Assembly: GCA_902770725.1 (NCBI GenBank) | Contig: CACXUA010000007.1 | Coordinates: forward strand, 24,165 to 88,164 | DNA: 64,000 bases | Source: an uncultured Bacteroidales bacterium | GTDB lineage: Bacteria; Bacteroidota; Bacteroidia; Bacteroidales; Bacteroidaceae | Reading direction: 5' to 3' | In this document: positions 8,824 through 18,903 of the stretch, piece after piece | Numbering within the stretch: the first letter of the stretch is position 1 | Layout: each line of letters starts with the position of its first letter | Position numbers and translations under genes: made by a program | Notes under the pieces: generated by a model | What the model was told of the DNA's origin: nothing | Databases searched by the model: none | What the model saw: the letters and a program-made list of their open reading frames with translations, nothing else

Positions 8824-9732
8824 TTATGCTTCTTCCCACTGCTTGCGGAGCAGCTCAACTGCTGCAGGCTGGACTGTCTTCGGGTCGCCTTCGCAGCCGC
8901 ATTCGAAGCTGACGAAACCTTGATAGCCAAGTTCCTTGAGGGCACGGAAACCATCGCGATAGTTGTCCTTCTCGCCGTCCTCGCCTGGCGTCTTGCGCCG
9001 TCCGCGGCTGGCAATGTGTACGTGCTGCAAGTATTCCGTGCCTGCAGCCATGAAGGCAGCATAGTCGGAGGTCTCTTCCTGCATGTGCCAGAAGTCGCCC
9101 ATGCACTTCACGCCCTTGCTGTCGGCATCGCGAGCAATGGCAGCTGCATCGGCAACGAGTCGCATGTAGAAGCACTCGCCACGGTTCAGGGGCTCAAGGA
9201 TGACGGTCGTTCCGCATTGAACTGCGAACTCACCCAATTCGTGAAGCTGCTCGCAAAGGTAGTTGCGGGTGTCCATGGTGTGGGGACGACAAGGCTGCTG
9301 ACCGTTGAAGGCAGGTACCATGATGACGCCGCAAGAGTTAATCTTGCCTGCAGCCTCGATGATTTCGCGCATCGTGCGGTCGAACTCGTCCTTCTGTCCA
9401 TCCTCTGCAAGAATGAATCCGTCGAAGCCGGCACAGATGGCAGCCATGCGCACGTTACGTCCCTTGAGGGCATTGTTTATCTCGTCCACACGACCGGCCA
9501 AGCCGCGTCCGCCCACCTCGAAGCCTGTTACGCCCAGACTCTCGCAGTAGTCTAGCTTCTCCTGAAGTGTGTCGCCCAGAGCGATGCCTTCCTGAAAGCA
9601 GAGGTTGAGGGGTGTGTTTGCACCTTTCTTCTCGTCCTTCTTAGGGGCACAAGAAGCCAGCATCGTGCTGGGGGCCAGCGCAGCCGCAGCTGCACCGGCC
9701 ATAGAGCTTATAAGGAAATTACGTCGTTGCAT
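8824..9732 (-). CDS. Exported sugar isomerase/epimerase-like TIM-barrel protein
   Basis: 302 residues. The N-terminus MQRRNFLISSMAGAAAAALA has a twin-arginine-like or lipoprotein signal (Cys at 28 in LASCAP). The rest matches the xylose-isomerase-like TIM barrel (AP endonuclease 2 superfamily). Likely metal ligands are E180 (ILEPLNR), D213 and H216 (GDFWHM), H239 (HVHI) and E277 (SFECG). Members act as sugar isomerases, epimerases or, in 3-keto-glycoside pathways, as lyases. It is the last gene of the minus-strand operon, 56 bases after a Gfo/Idh/MocA oxidoreductase, which supports a role after sugar oxidation. The exact reaction is inferred. Confidence 0.8.
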   Translation of the reverse strand: MQRRNFLISSMAGAAAAALAPSTMLASCAPKKDEKKGANTPLNLCFQEGIALGDTLQEKLDYCESLGVTGFEVGGRGLAGRVDEINNALKGRNVRMAAICAGFDGFILAEDGQKDEFDRTMREIIEAAGKINSCGVIMVPAFNGQQPCRPHTMDTRNYLCEQLHELGEFAVQCGTTVILEPLNRGECFYMRLVADAAAIARDADSKGVKCMGDFWHMQEETSDYAAFMAAGTEYLQHVHIASRGRRKTPGEDGEKDNYRDGFRALKELGYQGFVSFECGCEGDPKTVQPAAVELLRKQWEEA

Positions 9733-9735
9733 TAT

Positions 9736-9765
9736 TTTAGTGGTTAGAGGTTAGAGGATAGTATG
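9736..9765. repeat. Leader microsatellite upstream of the TIM-barrel gene
   Basis: On the coding (minus) strand the gap before the start at 9732 reads as degenerate copies of CCTCTAA/CTCTAAC. The same word family (CCTCTAAC, CCTCTCAC) precedes the Wza-like gene at 36290. Confidence 0.65.
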
Positions 9766-9788
9766 GGAAGATGAGACCTCTGAGTTCT

Positions 9789-11132
9789 TTAGTTCCCAGG
9801 CACTGGCACAGTCATCGATGCCAGATCGAGGGGGCCAAGCTCAAGTTTCTCGGGCAGGAAGTCCTGCGGCGACTGTGTCATCTCGTCCCATGTGACGGTC
9901 TGACCTGTGTAGGCAGCTTCGCGACCCATGATGCCTGCCATGCAAGAGATGGCGTTGTCTGTTGCCTCCTCGTGGGCTGTGCCCTTGCGGATGTGGTTCA
10001 CCCAATCCACATGCTCCAGTGTGTAGGGGTCGAACTGCTGGAACTCCTTGCGGACAGCTTCCTCGTCGAACTTCCAGATGACGTTGCCATCGAGGTCCTT
10101 TATCTCGTTTGTCTCGCTGTCCCAGCTGCCCTTTGTGCCCTGGATGAACTCACTCACCTTGCTGCTGCAACCGTCAATCTGGCGGCACATCGAGTGCATG
10201 TGGATGCCGTTCTCCATCGTGAAGTCGGTGCTAAAGAAGTCATACTGGTCGCCCGTTACGCGGCGCTGGCGTGAGCCGAATGCTGTTGCGCAGACGGGCT
10301 TCAAGCCGCTCATCCAGAGGAAGACGTCGATGTTGTGGACGTGCTGCTCGATGATGTGGTCGCCCGAGAGCCACTTCCAGTTCACCCAGTCGCGGATGTT
10401 CCATTCCATGTCTGTCCAGCCGGCCTCGCGCTGACGATACCACAGCATGCCCTGGTTCCAGTAAACATTGCCGCCGGTAATCTCACCGATGAGTCCTGCC
10501 TGTATCTGCTTGTTGGCCTCCACGTAGCGACGCTCGTGGTGACGCTGCGTGCCGACTACGACGCTCAAGCCCTTTGCCTGAGCCTGCTTGGCAGTTGCCA
10601 TAACGGAACGATAGCCTTTGGCATCAACGCAGATGGGCTTCTCGAGGAAAGAGTGCACGCCCTTCTCTGTGGCGTACTTGAACATCTCGGGGCGGAAGAC
10701 GGGAGGCGTGGTGAGGATAACCATATCGACACCAGCGTCGATGACCTGCTTGTAGGCATCAAATCCGATGAAGCAGTTCTCCTGAGGAACCTCCTGCCCA
10801 CGCTCGTTGATGAGACGGTTGCGAACGTCGTTCAAGCGGTCTTCGAAGACATCGCCCAAAGCCACGACCTTGATGTTGTCGGCAGCGTCAAGCAGGTTGA
10901 TGATGGCACCGCTTCCGCGACCGCCACAACCGATGAGGCCAACCTTCAGCTCCGGTCCGTCGATGGCCTTATCGGGGAGTTCGGGTACATAGTATTCGCC
11001 TTCCTTCTTGAGGGGCGTAAGTTTCTCTTTGCCAGAGCAACTGGCAAGGATTGCGGGAGCAGCCACAGCAGCGGCTCCAACAGCAGCAGCGCCAGTCAGA
11101 AAGCGGCGTCTGCTCATTCCTTCTTCTTTCAT
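9789..11132 (-). CDS. Tat-type Gfo/Idh/MocA family oxidoreductase
   Basis: 447 residues; a second in-frame ATG at 11117 (MSRRRFLTG) may be the true start. The N-terminus carries SRRRFLTGAAAVGAAAVAA, a clear twin-arginine signal, with SCSG nearby as a possible lipoprotein site. The NAD(P)-binding motif GLIGCGGRGSG is at ~65-75 and the EKP signature of the family at ~164-166. Tat export suggests the protein folds with its nicotinamide cofactor before export. Family members oxidise sugars, cyclitols or glycosides, often at C3. Its operon partners are a cytochrome-type protein upstream and a TIM-barrel isomerase/lyase downstream. The substrate is unknown. Confidence 0.85.
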   Translation of the reverse strand: MKEEGMSRRRFLTGAAAVGAAAVAAPAILASCSGKEKLTPLKKEGEYYVPELPDKAIDGPELKVGLIGCGGRGSGAIINLLDAADNIKVVALGDVFEDRLNDVRNRLINERGQEVPQENCFIGFDAYKQVIDAGVDMVILTTPPVFRPEMFKYATEKGVHSFLEKPICVDAKGYRSVMATAKQAQAKGLSVVVGTQRHHERRYVEANKQIQAGLIGEITGGNVYWNQGMLWYRQREAGWTDMEWNIRDWVNWKWLSGDHIIEQHVHNIDVFLWMSGLKPVCATAFGSRQRRVTGDQYDFFSTDFTMENGIHMHSMCRQIDGCSSKVSEFIQGTKGSWDSETNEIKDLDGNVIWKFDEEAVRKEFQQFDPYTLEHVDWVNHIRKGTAHEEATDNAISCMAGIMGREAAYTGQTVTWDEMTQSPQDFLPEKLELGPLDLASMTVPVPGN

Positions 11133-11135
11133 ATC

Positions 11136-11170
11136 TTTATGGGTTTTATGGGGTTAATAAGTTTAATAGG
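11136..11170. repeat. Leader microsatellite upstream of the oxidoreductase gene
   Basis: Degenerate copies of TTTATGGG and GTTTAATA fill the 40-base gap before the oxidoreductase start (coding strand reads CCCATAAA). It belongs to the start-codon-proximal repeats of this window. Confidence 0.6.
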
Positions 11171-11172
11171 CT

Positions 11173-12687
11173 TTATGGGTTAATTGTTGCATCGCAGACG
11201 ACACGGAAGCCGATGCCCTTCATGTCGCTGAGCCACCAGATGCTCTTCGGGTTCTGCGGGTCTGTCTTGAGCCAAGCCTCGTAGTCGCTATGGCGTCGGG
11301 CAGCGCAACGCAACTCGCTGGCATCGTCGTGATAACAGCCGCCGCGCACCACATAGTCCGTGCCCGTGGCAGGTCCCTTCGGGTCGATGGTGTTCGCGCC
11401 AGCCTTCTCGTAGGCATCCTCGGCATACCAGTCCTGACAATACTCCATCACGTTGCCCAGCATGTTGCGCAGTCCGAATGGATTGGCAGCCACACGCGAA
11501 GGTTCCTGCGTGCGGTTCTTGCTGTTGAGGGCGTATATGGCGTAGCGATTGATGGTCGTCGTGTCGGTGCCGAAGATGCTGTTCCAAAGGCCTTCGCTCG
11601 AGTAGGAAGAGGGTTTGCCTTCGAAGAAGTAGGGTGTGTCCGTGCCGCCACGAGCTGCGTACTCCCATTCGGCTTCCGTCGGCAAACGATAGTGCCGGCC
11701 CGTCTTCAGGCTGAGCCATTGGCAGAAAGTCTCAGCTGCGTAGTGCGTCATCGTGATGGCCGGACGGTTTCCCATGCCCCAGCCCTGGTCGGGCATGCCG
11801 AATGGTGGGGTAGGGCCGGACACCGCGTCCACATCAGGACGGCTGTTGTTGGCATAGATGACCTCAGGCTTCGTGCGGCCCTCTGACATCGTCTCGACGT
11901 AGAATGCCCAGTATTGATTCCACGTCACCTCGACCTCAGCCATAAAGAACGGCGAGACAGTGACCTCGTGGGCTGGGTATTCATCGGGACGGCTGAACTT
12001 GTCGCCCTTCTTGCTGCCCATCGTGAACTTGCCGCCTGGCACAGCAATCATGTTGATGGAGGCGCGAGTGCCAGGAATCGTCTCCGTGAAGTTCGAGAAA
12101 CTCGTAACAGAGGCCGGCTCCGTATAGACCGGTCCAGTCGTGTCGATGGGCGCCGTCGTCATCTTCTCGTGCTTGTAGCCCGCGATGAAGTGTCCGGCAT
12201 CGAGATGGCACGAGACACATTGCAAGCCCAGCTTCTCCTCGTTCTCTTCGTAATAGAGATGTGCAGCGACGCCATCGTCGGTGATGCCTTCCGGGAAGAG
12301 ATTGGCGTGGCATTTCTTGCAGGAACTGTTGAAGACGATGCTGGGCGCATATTCCTCGGTCCGCTTCGACTCGAAGTCGAAGTCCTCCTTGTCGTGGGTG
12401 AGGTACATCCAAATGTCGTGCAGGCCAATCTTGACCTTTGCCCAGTAGTAATGGGGCGTGCCAGCTGGTGGTAGGTGGCATGCAGCACAGTCCGTCTGCA
12501 CACCGCTCTGGTTCATGAAGTGCTTGCTTTGCTTCCAACTTGTCTCAGCCTCGGGATGCACATGACAAGCCCCGCACGACTCGTTCGTCGAGGTGACATT
12601 GCTCGTATAGAGTGCAGCCAGCACGAGCACGATGCCGAACAGAGCGCCGCCCAGAGCAGTGAGGAAGTATTTCTTGCGAGTCGTCAT
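11173..12687 (-). CDS. NapC/NirT-like tetraheme cytochrome c fused to a SUMF1/FGE-type domain
   Basis: 504 residues. One N-terminal membrane helix (~8-30) is followed by four heme-binding motifs: CGACH (38-42), CAACH (67-71), CKKCH (123-127) and CVSCH (157-161), as in small NapC/NirT/NrfH quinol-oxidising cytochromes. From ~210 to the end is a SUMF1/formylglycine-generating-enzyme-type fold (PGGKFTMGS, RLPTEAEWEYAARGG, GNVMEYCQDWY, RGGCYHDDASELRCAARR, GIGFRVV). The catalytic Cys pair of true FGEs (CHxSYC type) is not visible in the RGG motif, so sulfatase activation is unlikely. The start overlaps the upstream stop by 4 bases (ATGA). It probably carries electrons between quinol and a periplasmic redox partner; the role of the second domain is unknown. 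Confidence 0.85.
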   Translation of the reverse strand: MTTRKKYFLTALGGALFGIVLVLAALYTSNVTSTNESCGACHVHPEAETSWKQSKHFMNQSGVQTDCAACHLPPAGTPHYYWAKVKIGLHDIWMYLTHDKEDFDFESKRTEEYAPSIVFNSSCKKCHANLFPEGITDDGVAAHLYYEENEEKLGLQCVSCHLDAGHFIAGYKHEKMTTAPIDTTGPVYTEPASVTSFSNFTETIPGTRASINMIAVPGGKFTMGSKKGDKFSRPDEYPAHEVTVSPFFMAEVEVTWNQYWAFYVETMSEGRTKPEVIYANNSRPDVDAVSGPTPPFGMPDQGWGMGNRPAITMTHYAAETFCQWLSLKTGRHYRLPTEAEWEYAARGGTDTPYFFEGKPSSYSSEGLWNSIFGTDTTTINRYAIYALNSKNRTQEPSRVAANPFGLRNMLGNVMEYCQDWYAEDAYEKAGANTIDPKGPATGTDYVVRGGCYHDDASELRCAARRHSDYEAWLKTDPQNPKSIWWLSDMKGIGFRVVCDATINP

Positions 12688-13097
12688 TTCTGAATCTCCA
12701 TTTTGAACTCAGAAGGAATCTTCACCAACTTCTTTCCCTGAGCACGCTTCACAGCATTATAGCCCAGGAACTTCAACTGATAGGTGCTGTCGGAGTCTTG
12801 AGTCAGCGTCAGCTTCTGGTCTTCGCTGCCCAGTTCGTTGGCAATGGTGATGGCGGCATGCTTGTCATCCTTGATGTCGAAGCCCACCACATACCATACG
12901 CCATAGATGTTGCCGTCCATGTATCCGTTCATCGGCCCGAAACTTTCAAAGCCAGGCACCTCGATGCTTTCCTCGTAGAGGTCGAGCCTGAGGTTAATCT
13001 TCTCTTCGGGGCTTGTCAGCTGGAGTTTCCATGGCTGCTGCGCGAGGCAGGCAACGGCGACAATAAACATCAGAGCGAGTGTAGCTATTTTCTTCAT
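12684..13097 (-). CDS. Small secreted protein of unknown function, first gene of the redox operon
   Basis: 137 residues with a signal peptide (MKKIATLALMFIVAVACLAQ; the Cys could also make it a lipoprotein). The mature part is beta-rich with no motif I recognise (FGPMNGYMDGNIYGVWYVVG stands out as Gly/Tyr-rich). Its stop overlaps the cytochrome start in an ATGA, so the two are translationally coupled. The pairing suggests a periplasmic accessory or partner protein of the cytochrome. Confidence 0.7.
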   Translation of the reverse strand: MKKIATLALMFIVAVACLAQQPWKLQLTSPEEKINLRLDLYEESIEVPGFESFGPMNGYMDGNIYGVWYVVGFDIKDDKHAAITIANELGSEDQKLTLTQDSDSTYQLKFLGYNAVKRAQGKKLVKIPSEFKMEIQK

Positions 13098-13105
13098 TCG
13101 GTGTC

Positions 13106-13218
13106 CATTTATCCCCTATAGGGGAGTCTTCATTCCTCTATAGGGCGTTGCTCATTCCCCTATAGGGCGTTAGTCATTCCCCTATAGGGGAGTTCGCATT
13201 CCCCTATAAAGGAGTTGT
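13106..13218. repeat. 22-bp-period array 3 with CCCCTATAGGGG cores (5 units), in an mRNA leader
   Basis: Cores begin at exactly 22-bp steps: 13113, 13135, 13157, 13179 and 13201. Two are the perfect 12-bp palindrome CCCCTATAGGGG; the others differ at one to three bases. Spacers resemble AGTTCGCATT. The array lies between the minus-strand promoter at 13228 and the operon start at 13097, so it should be transcribed as the 5' leader. Confidence 0.9.
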
Positions 13219-13227
13219 AAACTCCTA

Positions 13228-13235
13228 CAAAGATA
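13228..13235 (-). promoter_or_regulatory. Promoter of the cytochrome/oxidoreductase operon
   Basis: CAAAGATA on the plus strand is TATCTTTG (-7 element) on the minus strand. It predicts a start near 13222, giving a leader of about 125 bases made almost entirely of array 3. Confidence 0.65.
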
Positions 13236-13321
13236 GCAAAAAAAGTGTTATGTTGTAACGCAAACCCTATACATTTATATATAAAAAGCAGAAAAGGTTT
13301 CTTTTTTAACATAAATTGTTG

Positions 13322-13329
13322 TACCTTTG
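13322..13329 (+). promoter_or_regulatory. Promoter of the glycogen synthase gene
   Basis: -7 element TACCTTTG. The predicted start is about 25 bases before the ATG at 13359, which excludes the longer frame beginning at 13245. Confidence 0.75.
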
Positions 13330-13358
13330 CGCGCGAAATTAGGAAACGAAGGTTGTTA

Positions 13359-15020
13359 ATGAGAGAAAAACGATTGGTACCAGACTTTATTTTCGAGAGT
13401 AGCTGGGAGGTTTGTAACAAGATGGGTGGCATCTATACGGTGCTCTCGACGCGTGCCAAGACTCTTCAAGAACAGTATCACGACAATCTCCTCTTCATCG
13501 GTCCAGACCTCTGGCAGGAGAAGAAAAATCCCCTCTTCCTGGAGGATGCGACGATGTGGCAACCTTGGGTGAAGATGGCTGCGGAAAGCGGTCTTCACGT
13601 CCGTACAGGTCGTTGGAACATCCCAGGCAAACCATGTGTCGTCCTTGTTGACTTTCAGCCCTACTTCGAGTTGAAGAATGACATCTACGGCTCAGTCTGG
13701 AACGACTTTGGCGTGGACAGCCTTCATGCTTACGGCGACTACGACGAAGCAAACATGTTCAGCATAGCCGCAGCTCTTGTGGTGGAAAGCTTTTTCCACT
13801 ATTATCTCGGTGCCAAGAAGCAGGTTGTCTATCAGGCTCACGAGTGGATGACTTGTCTCGGAGCACTCTACATCAAAAAGCATGTGCCAGAGATTGCCAC
13901 CATCTTCACTACTCACGCCACAAGCATCGGCCGTAGCATCGCAGGCAACAACAAGCCGCTCTATGACTACCTTTGGGCTTACAACGGCACGCAAATGGCA
14001 GGCGAGCTCAACATGGAAGCTAAGCACAGCATAGAACGCCAGACAGCCCATAATGTCGATTGCTTTACGACCGTCAGCGATGTCACAGGTCGCGAGTGTG
14101 CAGAACTGCTCGACAAGCAGCCCGACGTCATCCTGCCGAACGGTTTCGAAGCAGACTTCGTGCCGACAGGAGCAGCCTTTACCAAGCGTCGCAAAGAGGC
14201 AAGAGCCAAGATTCTGCAGGTGGCAAATGCCCTGACAGGCACCGAGTTTACCGACGACACGCTCATCGTCGCCACAAGCGGCCGCTATGAGTACCGCAAC
14301 AAAGGCATCGACGTCTTCCTCGAGGCAGCCTACCGCAGCCTCTACGACAGCGACCTGCAGCGACCCGTCCTGATGCTCATACAGGTTCCGGCTTGGGTGG
14401 AAAGTCCACGCACCGACCTGCAAGAGCGCCTCAAGCTGGGCTGGACGTACACCGAACCGTTGCCCGATCCCGTCATCACACATAACCTGCATGAGGCTTG
14501 GAACGATCCAGTGCTCAATTTCCTGCGCTCCCACGGCATGAAGAACGATATACATAGCCGTGTGAAGGTCATCTTCGTGCCCTGTTATCTCGACGGAAGC
14601 GACGGCATCTTCCAAATGCCTTACTACGACCTCCTCATCGGCGACGACCTCGCAGCCTATCCCTCTTATTATGAACCCTGGGGCTATACACCGCTCGAGG
14701 CAGTGGCTTTCCATGTTCCCTGCATCACAACCTCCCTCAGCGGCTTTGGTGTTTGGGCCAGCACAAGTGTCGGACACGACAGCAAGCTGGAGGACGGCGT
14801 GGAAGTTATCGCTCGAAACGACTATAACTTCCAGGAAGTGGCAGAAAAGGTCAGCGCCACCATTGCCCGCTATTCCGCTTTGGACAAGAAAACCATCGAC
14901 AAAGTGCGTCAAAGTGCAGCCAAGCTCGCCGAGAAAGCCCTTTGGAAGAACTTTATCACATACTACTACGACGCCTACGACTTCGCTCTGCGAAAGGCAA
15001 AAGAAAGAACAATCAAATAA
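13359..15020 (+). CDS. Glycogen synthase, GT3 (eukaryote-like) type
   Basis: 553 residues from the ATG at 13359, chosen from the promoter position and the conserved start. The N-terminal [21 protein letters not shown] is characteristic of GT3 glycogen synthases (animal/fungal type, also used by Bacteroidetes), unlike GT5 GlgA. Later motifs include [47 protein letters not shown] and a C-terminal [14 protein letters not shown]. The reaction is transfer of glucose from a nucleotide sugar to glycogen. The gene sits 14 bases before a glycogen phosphorylase, so synthesis and breakdown of the store are encoded together. Confidence 0.92.
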   Translation: MREKRLVPDFIFESSWEVCNKMGGIYTVLSTRAKTLQEQYHDNLLFIGPDLWQEKKNPLFLEDATMWQPWVKMAAESGLHVRTGRWNIPGKPCVVLVDFQPYFELKNDIYGSVWNDFGVDSLHAYGDYDEANMFSIAAALVVESFFHYYLGAKKQVVYQAHEWMTCLGALYIKKHVPEIATIFTTHATSIGRSIAGNNKPLYDYLWAYNGTQMAGELNMEAKHSIERQTAHNVDCFTTVSDVTGRECAELLDKQPDVILPNGFEADFVPTGAAFTKRRKEARAKILQVANALTGTEFTDDTLIVATSGRYEYRNKGIDVFLEAAYRSLYDSDLQRPVLMLIQVPAWVESPRTDLQERLKLGWTYTEPLPDPVITHNLHEAWNDPVLNFLRSHGMKNDIHSRVKVIFVPCYLDGSDGIFQMPYYDLLIGDDLAAYPSYYEPWGYTPLEAVAFHVPCITTSLSGFGVWASTSVGHDSKLEDGVEVIARNDYNFQEVAEKVSATIARYSALDKKTIDKVRQSAAKLAEKALWKNFITYYYDAYDFALRKAKERTIK

Positions 15021-15034
15021 CCTATATAAAGAAT

Positions 15035-17599
15035 ATGAAGATTAAAGCAAGTAATGCAAATCAGCCCAGCTGGAAGCCAATCATCGTTAAAGGCAGTGTT
15101 CCAGCCGAACTCAGTAAGCTCGAAGAACTCGCTCACAACATGTGGTGGGTATGGAACTACGAGGCTCGTGACCTGTTCCGTGACCTCGATCCAGAACTCT
15201 ACAGCGCCGTGAAGCACAATCCCGTAGCACTTCTGGAGCGCCTGAGTTTTAGCCGTAAAGAAGAGATTGTAAAGGATAAGAAACTGATGAAGCGCATTAA
15301 TGATGTTTATGCGCTGTTCCGTAAGTATATGGATGTAGAGCCAGACCACAAGCGTCCGTCTGTAGCATACTTCTGCATGGAGTATGGCATCCACTCCGCC
15401 CTGAAGATTTACAGTGGTGGTCTGGGCATGTTGGCTGGCGACTACGTGAAGGAGGCTTCCGACTCCAACGTCGATATGTGCGCTGTCGGCTTCCTCTATC
15501 GTTATGGATACTTCACACAGAGCCTCGCAATGGATGGGCAGCAGATTGCCAACTACGAGGCGCAGAACTTCGGCTCACTGCCCATCGAACAGCAGATGAA
15601 CGAAGATGGCACGCCAATGGTTGTTGACGTTCCTTATATGAACTATCACGTGCACGCCTATGTTTGGCGCGTCAATGTGGGTCGCGTGAAACTCTATCTG
15701 CTCGATACCGACAACGAGATGAACTCCGAGTTCGACAAGCCCATCACTCATGCCCTCTATGGCGGCGACTGGGAGAATCGTCTGAAGCAGGAGATTCTGC
15801 TCGGCATCGGCGGTATGCTGCTGCTCAAGAAGCTTGGCATCAAGAAGGACGTCTATCATTGCAACGAGGGCCATGCCGCACTTTGCAACCTGCAGCGTCT
15901 GTGCGACTACATCCACGAAGGTCTCACCTTCAACCAAGCACTCGAAATCGTACGTGCATCGTCTCTCTATACCGTACATACCCCTGTGCCAGCCGGCCAC
16001 GACTACTTCACCGAAGACCTCTTTGGCAAGTACATGAGCGGCTATCCCCAGATGCTTGGCATCAGCTGGGATGAGTTCATCGGCATGGGTCGCACCAATC
16101 CCGACGACCATAGCGAGAAGTTCTGCATGAGCACCTTCGCTTGCAACACTTGTCAGGAAGTCAACGGCGTAAGCTGGTTGCATGGCGAGGTCAGCAAGAA
16201 GATGTTCAACAATATCTGGAACGGCTATTATCCCGAGGAGAGCCACGTCGGCTATGTCACCAATGGTGTTCACTTCCCAACGTGGTGTGCAACGGAGTGG
16301 CGACAGGTTTATGCCAAGTACTTCGATGCAAAGCATCTTAGCGATCAGTCAAACGAAGAGATTTGGCACGGCATCTACAACTGCCCGGACGAGGAGATTT
16401 GGGAAACCCGTCAGGCTCTCAAGAAGAAACTCTTCAAGTATGTCGCTGAGCAGTATAAGGAGACCTGGTTGAAGAATCAAGGCGACCCGCAGCGCGTGGT
16501 TAAGCTTATTGAAAGCTTCAATCCCAATGCTCTGGTCATTGGTTTCTGCCGTCGCTTTGCCACATACAAGCGTGCTCACCTGCTCTTCACCGACCTGGAG
16601 CGCCTCAGCAAGATTGTGAACAATCCCGAACGCCCTGTCATCTTCCTGTTTGCCGGCAAGGCTCACCCCGCCGATGGAGCAGGCCAGGGTCTCATCAAGA
16701 AGATATACGAGATTAGTCAGCGTCCTGAGTTCCAGGCAAAGATTATCTTTGTGGAAGACTATGACTTCCTGCTGGCTCGTCGTCTCGTCAGCGGTGTGGA
16801 CATCTGGATGAACACACCAACCCGTCCGATGGAGGCAAGTGGCACATCTGGCGAGAAGGCCGAGATGAATGGTGTTGTCAACCTCAGCGTGAAAGACGGC
16901 TGGTGGCTTGAGGGTTATCGCGAGGGTGCAGGATGGGCTCTTACCGAGCAGCGCACCTATCAGAACCAGGAGTATCAGGACCGTCTTGATGCAGCAACCA
17001 TCTACTCGCTTTTGGAGAACGAGATTCTTCCCTTATATTATAATAAGGATAAGAAGGGTATCTCTGCTGGCTGGATTAAGGTCATCAAGAACTCCATCGC
17101 ACAGATTGCTCCGCATTACACCATGAAGCGTCAGCTCGACGATTACTACGAGAGGTTCTACAACAAACTCAGCGAACGTTCAAAGCAGTTGCAGGCGAAC
17201 AGCTATCAGCTTGCCAAGGAGATTGCTCTCTGGAAGGAAGCTGTTGCTGAGCGTTGGGATGCAGTTAATGTAGTAAGCATCAATAGAAGCGACGATATTA
17301 ATAGCGGTAACATCGAGGCTGGCACGAAGTACAATATCGAGGTTGTGGTCGATGAAGCCGGCTTGGACAATGCAATTGGTGTAGAGCTCGTGACACTCGT
17401 TACCGATAAGGACGGCGAGGATCATGTCTATCAGGTTACGCCCTTTGAACTTAAGGGACGCGACGGCAACAAATACACCTTTGTATGTTCACACACGATA
17501 GACAATGCAGGCAGCTTCAAGGTATGCTATCGCTTGTATCCTAAGAATGAGAAACTACCTCATCGTCAGGACTTCTGCTACGTGAAGTGGTTCGCATAA
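15035..17599 (+). CDS. glgP: Alpha-glucan (glycogen) phosphorylase, GT35
   Basis: 854 residues from the ATG at 15035; earlier in-frame codons overlap glycogen synthase and do not fit the family start. Motifs: [50 protein letters not shown], and the PLP-region pattern [20 protein letters not shown]. This is the ~850-residue TIGR02094-like phosphorylase form rather than the shorter E. coli MalP type. It releases glucose-1-phosphate from glycogen using PLP. It follows the synthase by 14 bases in the same operon, and its stop lies within the start region of the next gene. Confidence 0.93.
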   Translation: MKIKASNANQPSWKPIIVKGSVPAELSKLEELAHNMWWVWNYEARDLFRDLDPELYSAVKHNPVALLERLSFSRKEEIVKDKKLMKRINDVYALFRKYMDVEPDHKRPSVAYFCMEYGIHSALKIYSGGLGMLAGDYVKEASDSNVDMCAVGFLYRYGYFTQSLAMDGQQIANYEAQNFGSLPIEQQMNEDGTPMVVDVPYMNYHVHAYVWRVNVGRVKLYLLDTDNEMNSEFDKPITHALYGGDWENRLKQEILLGIGGMLLLKKLGIKKDVYHCNEGHAALCNLQRLCDYIHEGLTFNQALEIVRASSLYTVHTPVPAGHDYFTEDLFGKYMSGYPQMLGISWDEFIGMGRTNPDDHSEKFCMSTFACNTCQEVNGVSWLHGEVSKKMFNNIWNGYYPEESHVGYVTNGVHFPTWCATEWRQVYAKYFDAKHLSDQSNEEIWHGIYNCPDEEIWETRQALKKKLFKYVAEQYKETWLKNQGDPQRVVKLIESFNPNALVIGFCRRFATYKRAHLLFTDLERLSKIVNNPERPVIFLFAGKAHPADGAGQGLIKKIYEISQRPEFQAKIIFVEDYDFLLARRLVSGVDIWMNTPTRPMEASGTSGEKAEMNGVVNLSVKDGWWLEGYREGAGWALTEQRTYQNQEYQDRLDAATIYSLLENEILPLYYNKDKKGISAGWIKVIKNSIAQIAPHYTMKRQLDDYYERFYNKLSERSKQLQANSYQLAKEIALWKEAVAERWDAVNVVSINRSDDINSGNIEAGTKYNIEVVVDEAGLDNAIGVELVTLVTDKDGEDHVYQVTPFELKGRDGNKYTFVCSHTIDNAGSFKVCYRLYPKNEKLPHRQDFCYVKWFA

Positions 17600-18903
17600 A
17601 GACATCACATTATAAAGACCTCTTGCGCATCGGCGTGCCAATCATGATGGGCCAAATGAGCTTCATCGTGATGGGGCTCGCCGATACGCTTATGGTAGGC
17701 CATTATGGCACGAACGAACTGGCTGCAGCTGGCTTCGTGAATAACATCGTTGCCCTGCTCATTGTGGGTGGTATGGGCTTCTCCTACGGCTTGACGCCTG
17801 TTGTGGGCGCTTTGCTGGGAGAGGGTAGGGAGCATGACATTGCCGGCAAACTTCGGAACGGACTCTTTGCTTGCTCTGGTATTGGCCTGCTGATGACTTT
17901 GCTTGCAGGACTGCTCCTCCTTGTACTTCCTTGGTTTGGGTTGCCACAAGAACTTCTGCCCCTGATTCGTCCCTATCTGTTCTTGTTGCTGCTAAGCTTG
18001 CTACCCATGATGGCCTTCAATGCCTACAAGCAGTTCAGCGACGGCATACAGGACACATCGATGCCGATGTGGATAATGCTCATCGCCAACATCCTCAATA
18101 TCTTCGGCAACTGGCTGCTTATCTTCGGCCATTGGGGATTGCCTGAGATGGGATTGCTGGGAGCTGGACTTGCCACCTTGCTGAGCCGACTCTTGCAGTT
18201 GGTGCTGATGGCAGGTGTGTTCCATCTTACGAAGCATTACAGGTTTTATCGTGATGACTTCCACAAGACAAGGATTACGAAAGCAGACCAACGGGAACTG
18301 CATCGCATGGGATGGCCAGTCGCGTTGCAGTTGGGTATGGAAACTGCTTCGTTCAGCTTCAGTGCCATATATGTGGGGTGGCTTGGAGCAACGGCTTTGG
18401 CGGCACATCAGATTATGATAACCATCAGCCAACTCTTCTTCATGCTCTATTATGGGCTGTCGGCTGCAGTGGCTGTTCAGGTGAGCTATTACAGAGGTTC
18501 GGGCGAGGTGGAGCAAACAAGGAAAGTTGCGGCGGCGGGTCTGCATTTGTGCTGGTTCATTGCCCTCCTCGAAGGTCTCCCGCTATTCCTGTTGCGTGAT
18601 AAGGTCGGTTTGCTCTTCACGGGCAATGCCGAAGTTGTCTGCCTCGTGGCAATGGTGACTATACCTTTCCTCCTCTTCCAGATTGGCGACGCTTTGCAAT
18701 GCACCTATGCCAATTCCCTTCGGGGAATGGCTCGCGTGAAGCCAATGATATGGATAGCCTTCGTCGCATATATCGTCATCTCGTTGCCACTTGGCTATAT
18801 CTTCGGCTTCATTTGTGGCTGGGGACTTGTTGGCGTGTGGATGGCATTTCCCTTCGGCCTAACCAGCGCAGGATTGCTGTATTATAAAGAATTCAGAAGA
18901 TGA
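17587..18903 (+). CDS. MATE family efflux transporter
   Basis: 438 residues with about 12 hydrophobic helices. The opening ([16 protein letters not shown], then [20 protein letters not shown]) is typical of the MATE fold, and the second half repeats it. The start used is GTG at 17587, overlapping the end of the phosphorylase gene by 13 bases, so it is probably translationally coupled. MATE proteins export drugs or organic cations with Na+ or H+ antiport. The substrate cannot be told from sequence, and the link to glycogen genes may only be positional. Confidence 0.88.
   Translation: MVRIKTSHYKDLLRIGVPIMMGQMSFIVMGLADTLMVGHYGTNELAAAGFVNNIVALLIVGGMGFSYGLTPVVGALLGEGREHDIAGKLRNGLFACSGIGLLMTLLAGLLLLVLPWFGLPQELLPLIRPYLFLLLLSLLPMMAFNAYKQFSDGIQDTSMPMWIMLIANILNIFGNWLLIFGHWGLPEMGLLGAGLATLLSRLLQLVLMAGVFHLTKHYRFYRDDFHKTRITKADQRELHRMGWPVALQLGMETASFSFSAIYVGWLGATALAAHQIMITISQLFFMLYYGLSAAVAVQVSYYRGSGEVEQTRKVAAAGLHLCWFIALLEGLPLFLLRDKVGLLFTGNAEVVCLVAMVTIPFLLFQIGDALQCTYANSLRGMARVKPMIWIAFVAYIVISLPLGYIFGFICGWGLVGVWMAFPFGLTSAGLLYYKEFRR

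Noticed and set aside
9771-10274. Long plus-strand frames opposite the oxidoreductase and TIM-barrel genes
   Set aside because: They mirror strongly supported minus-strand genes, have no promoter and show no recognisable protein family.
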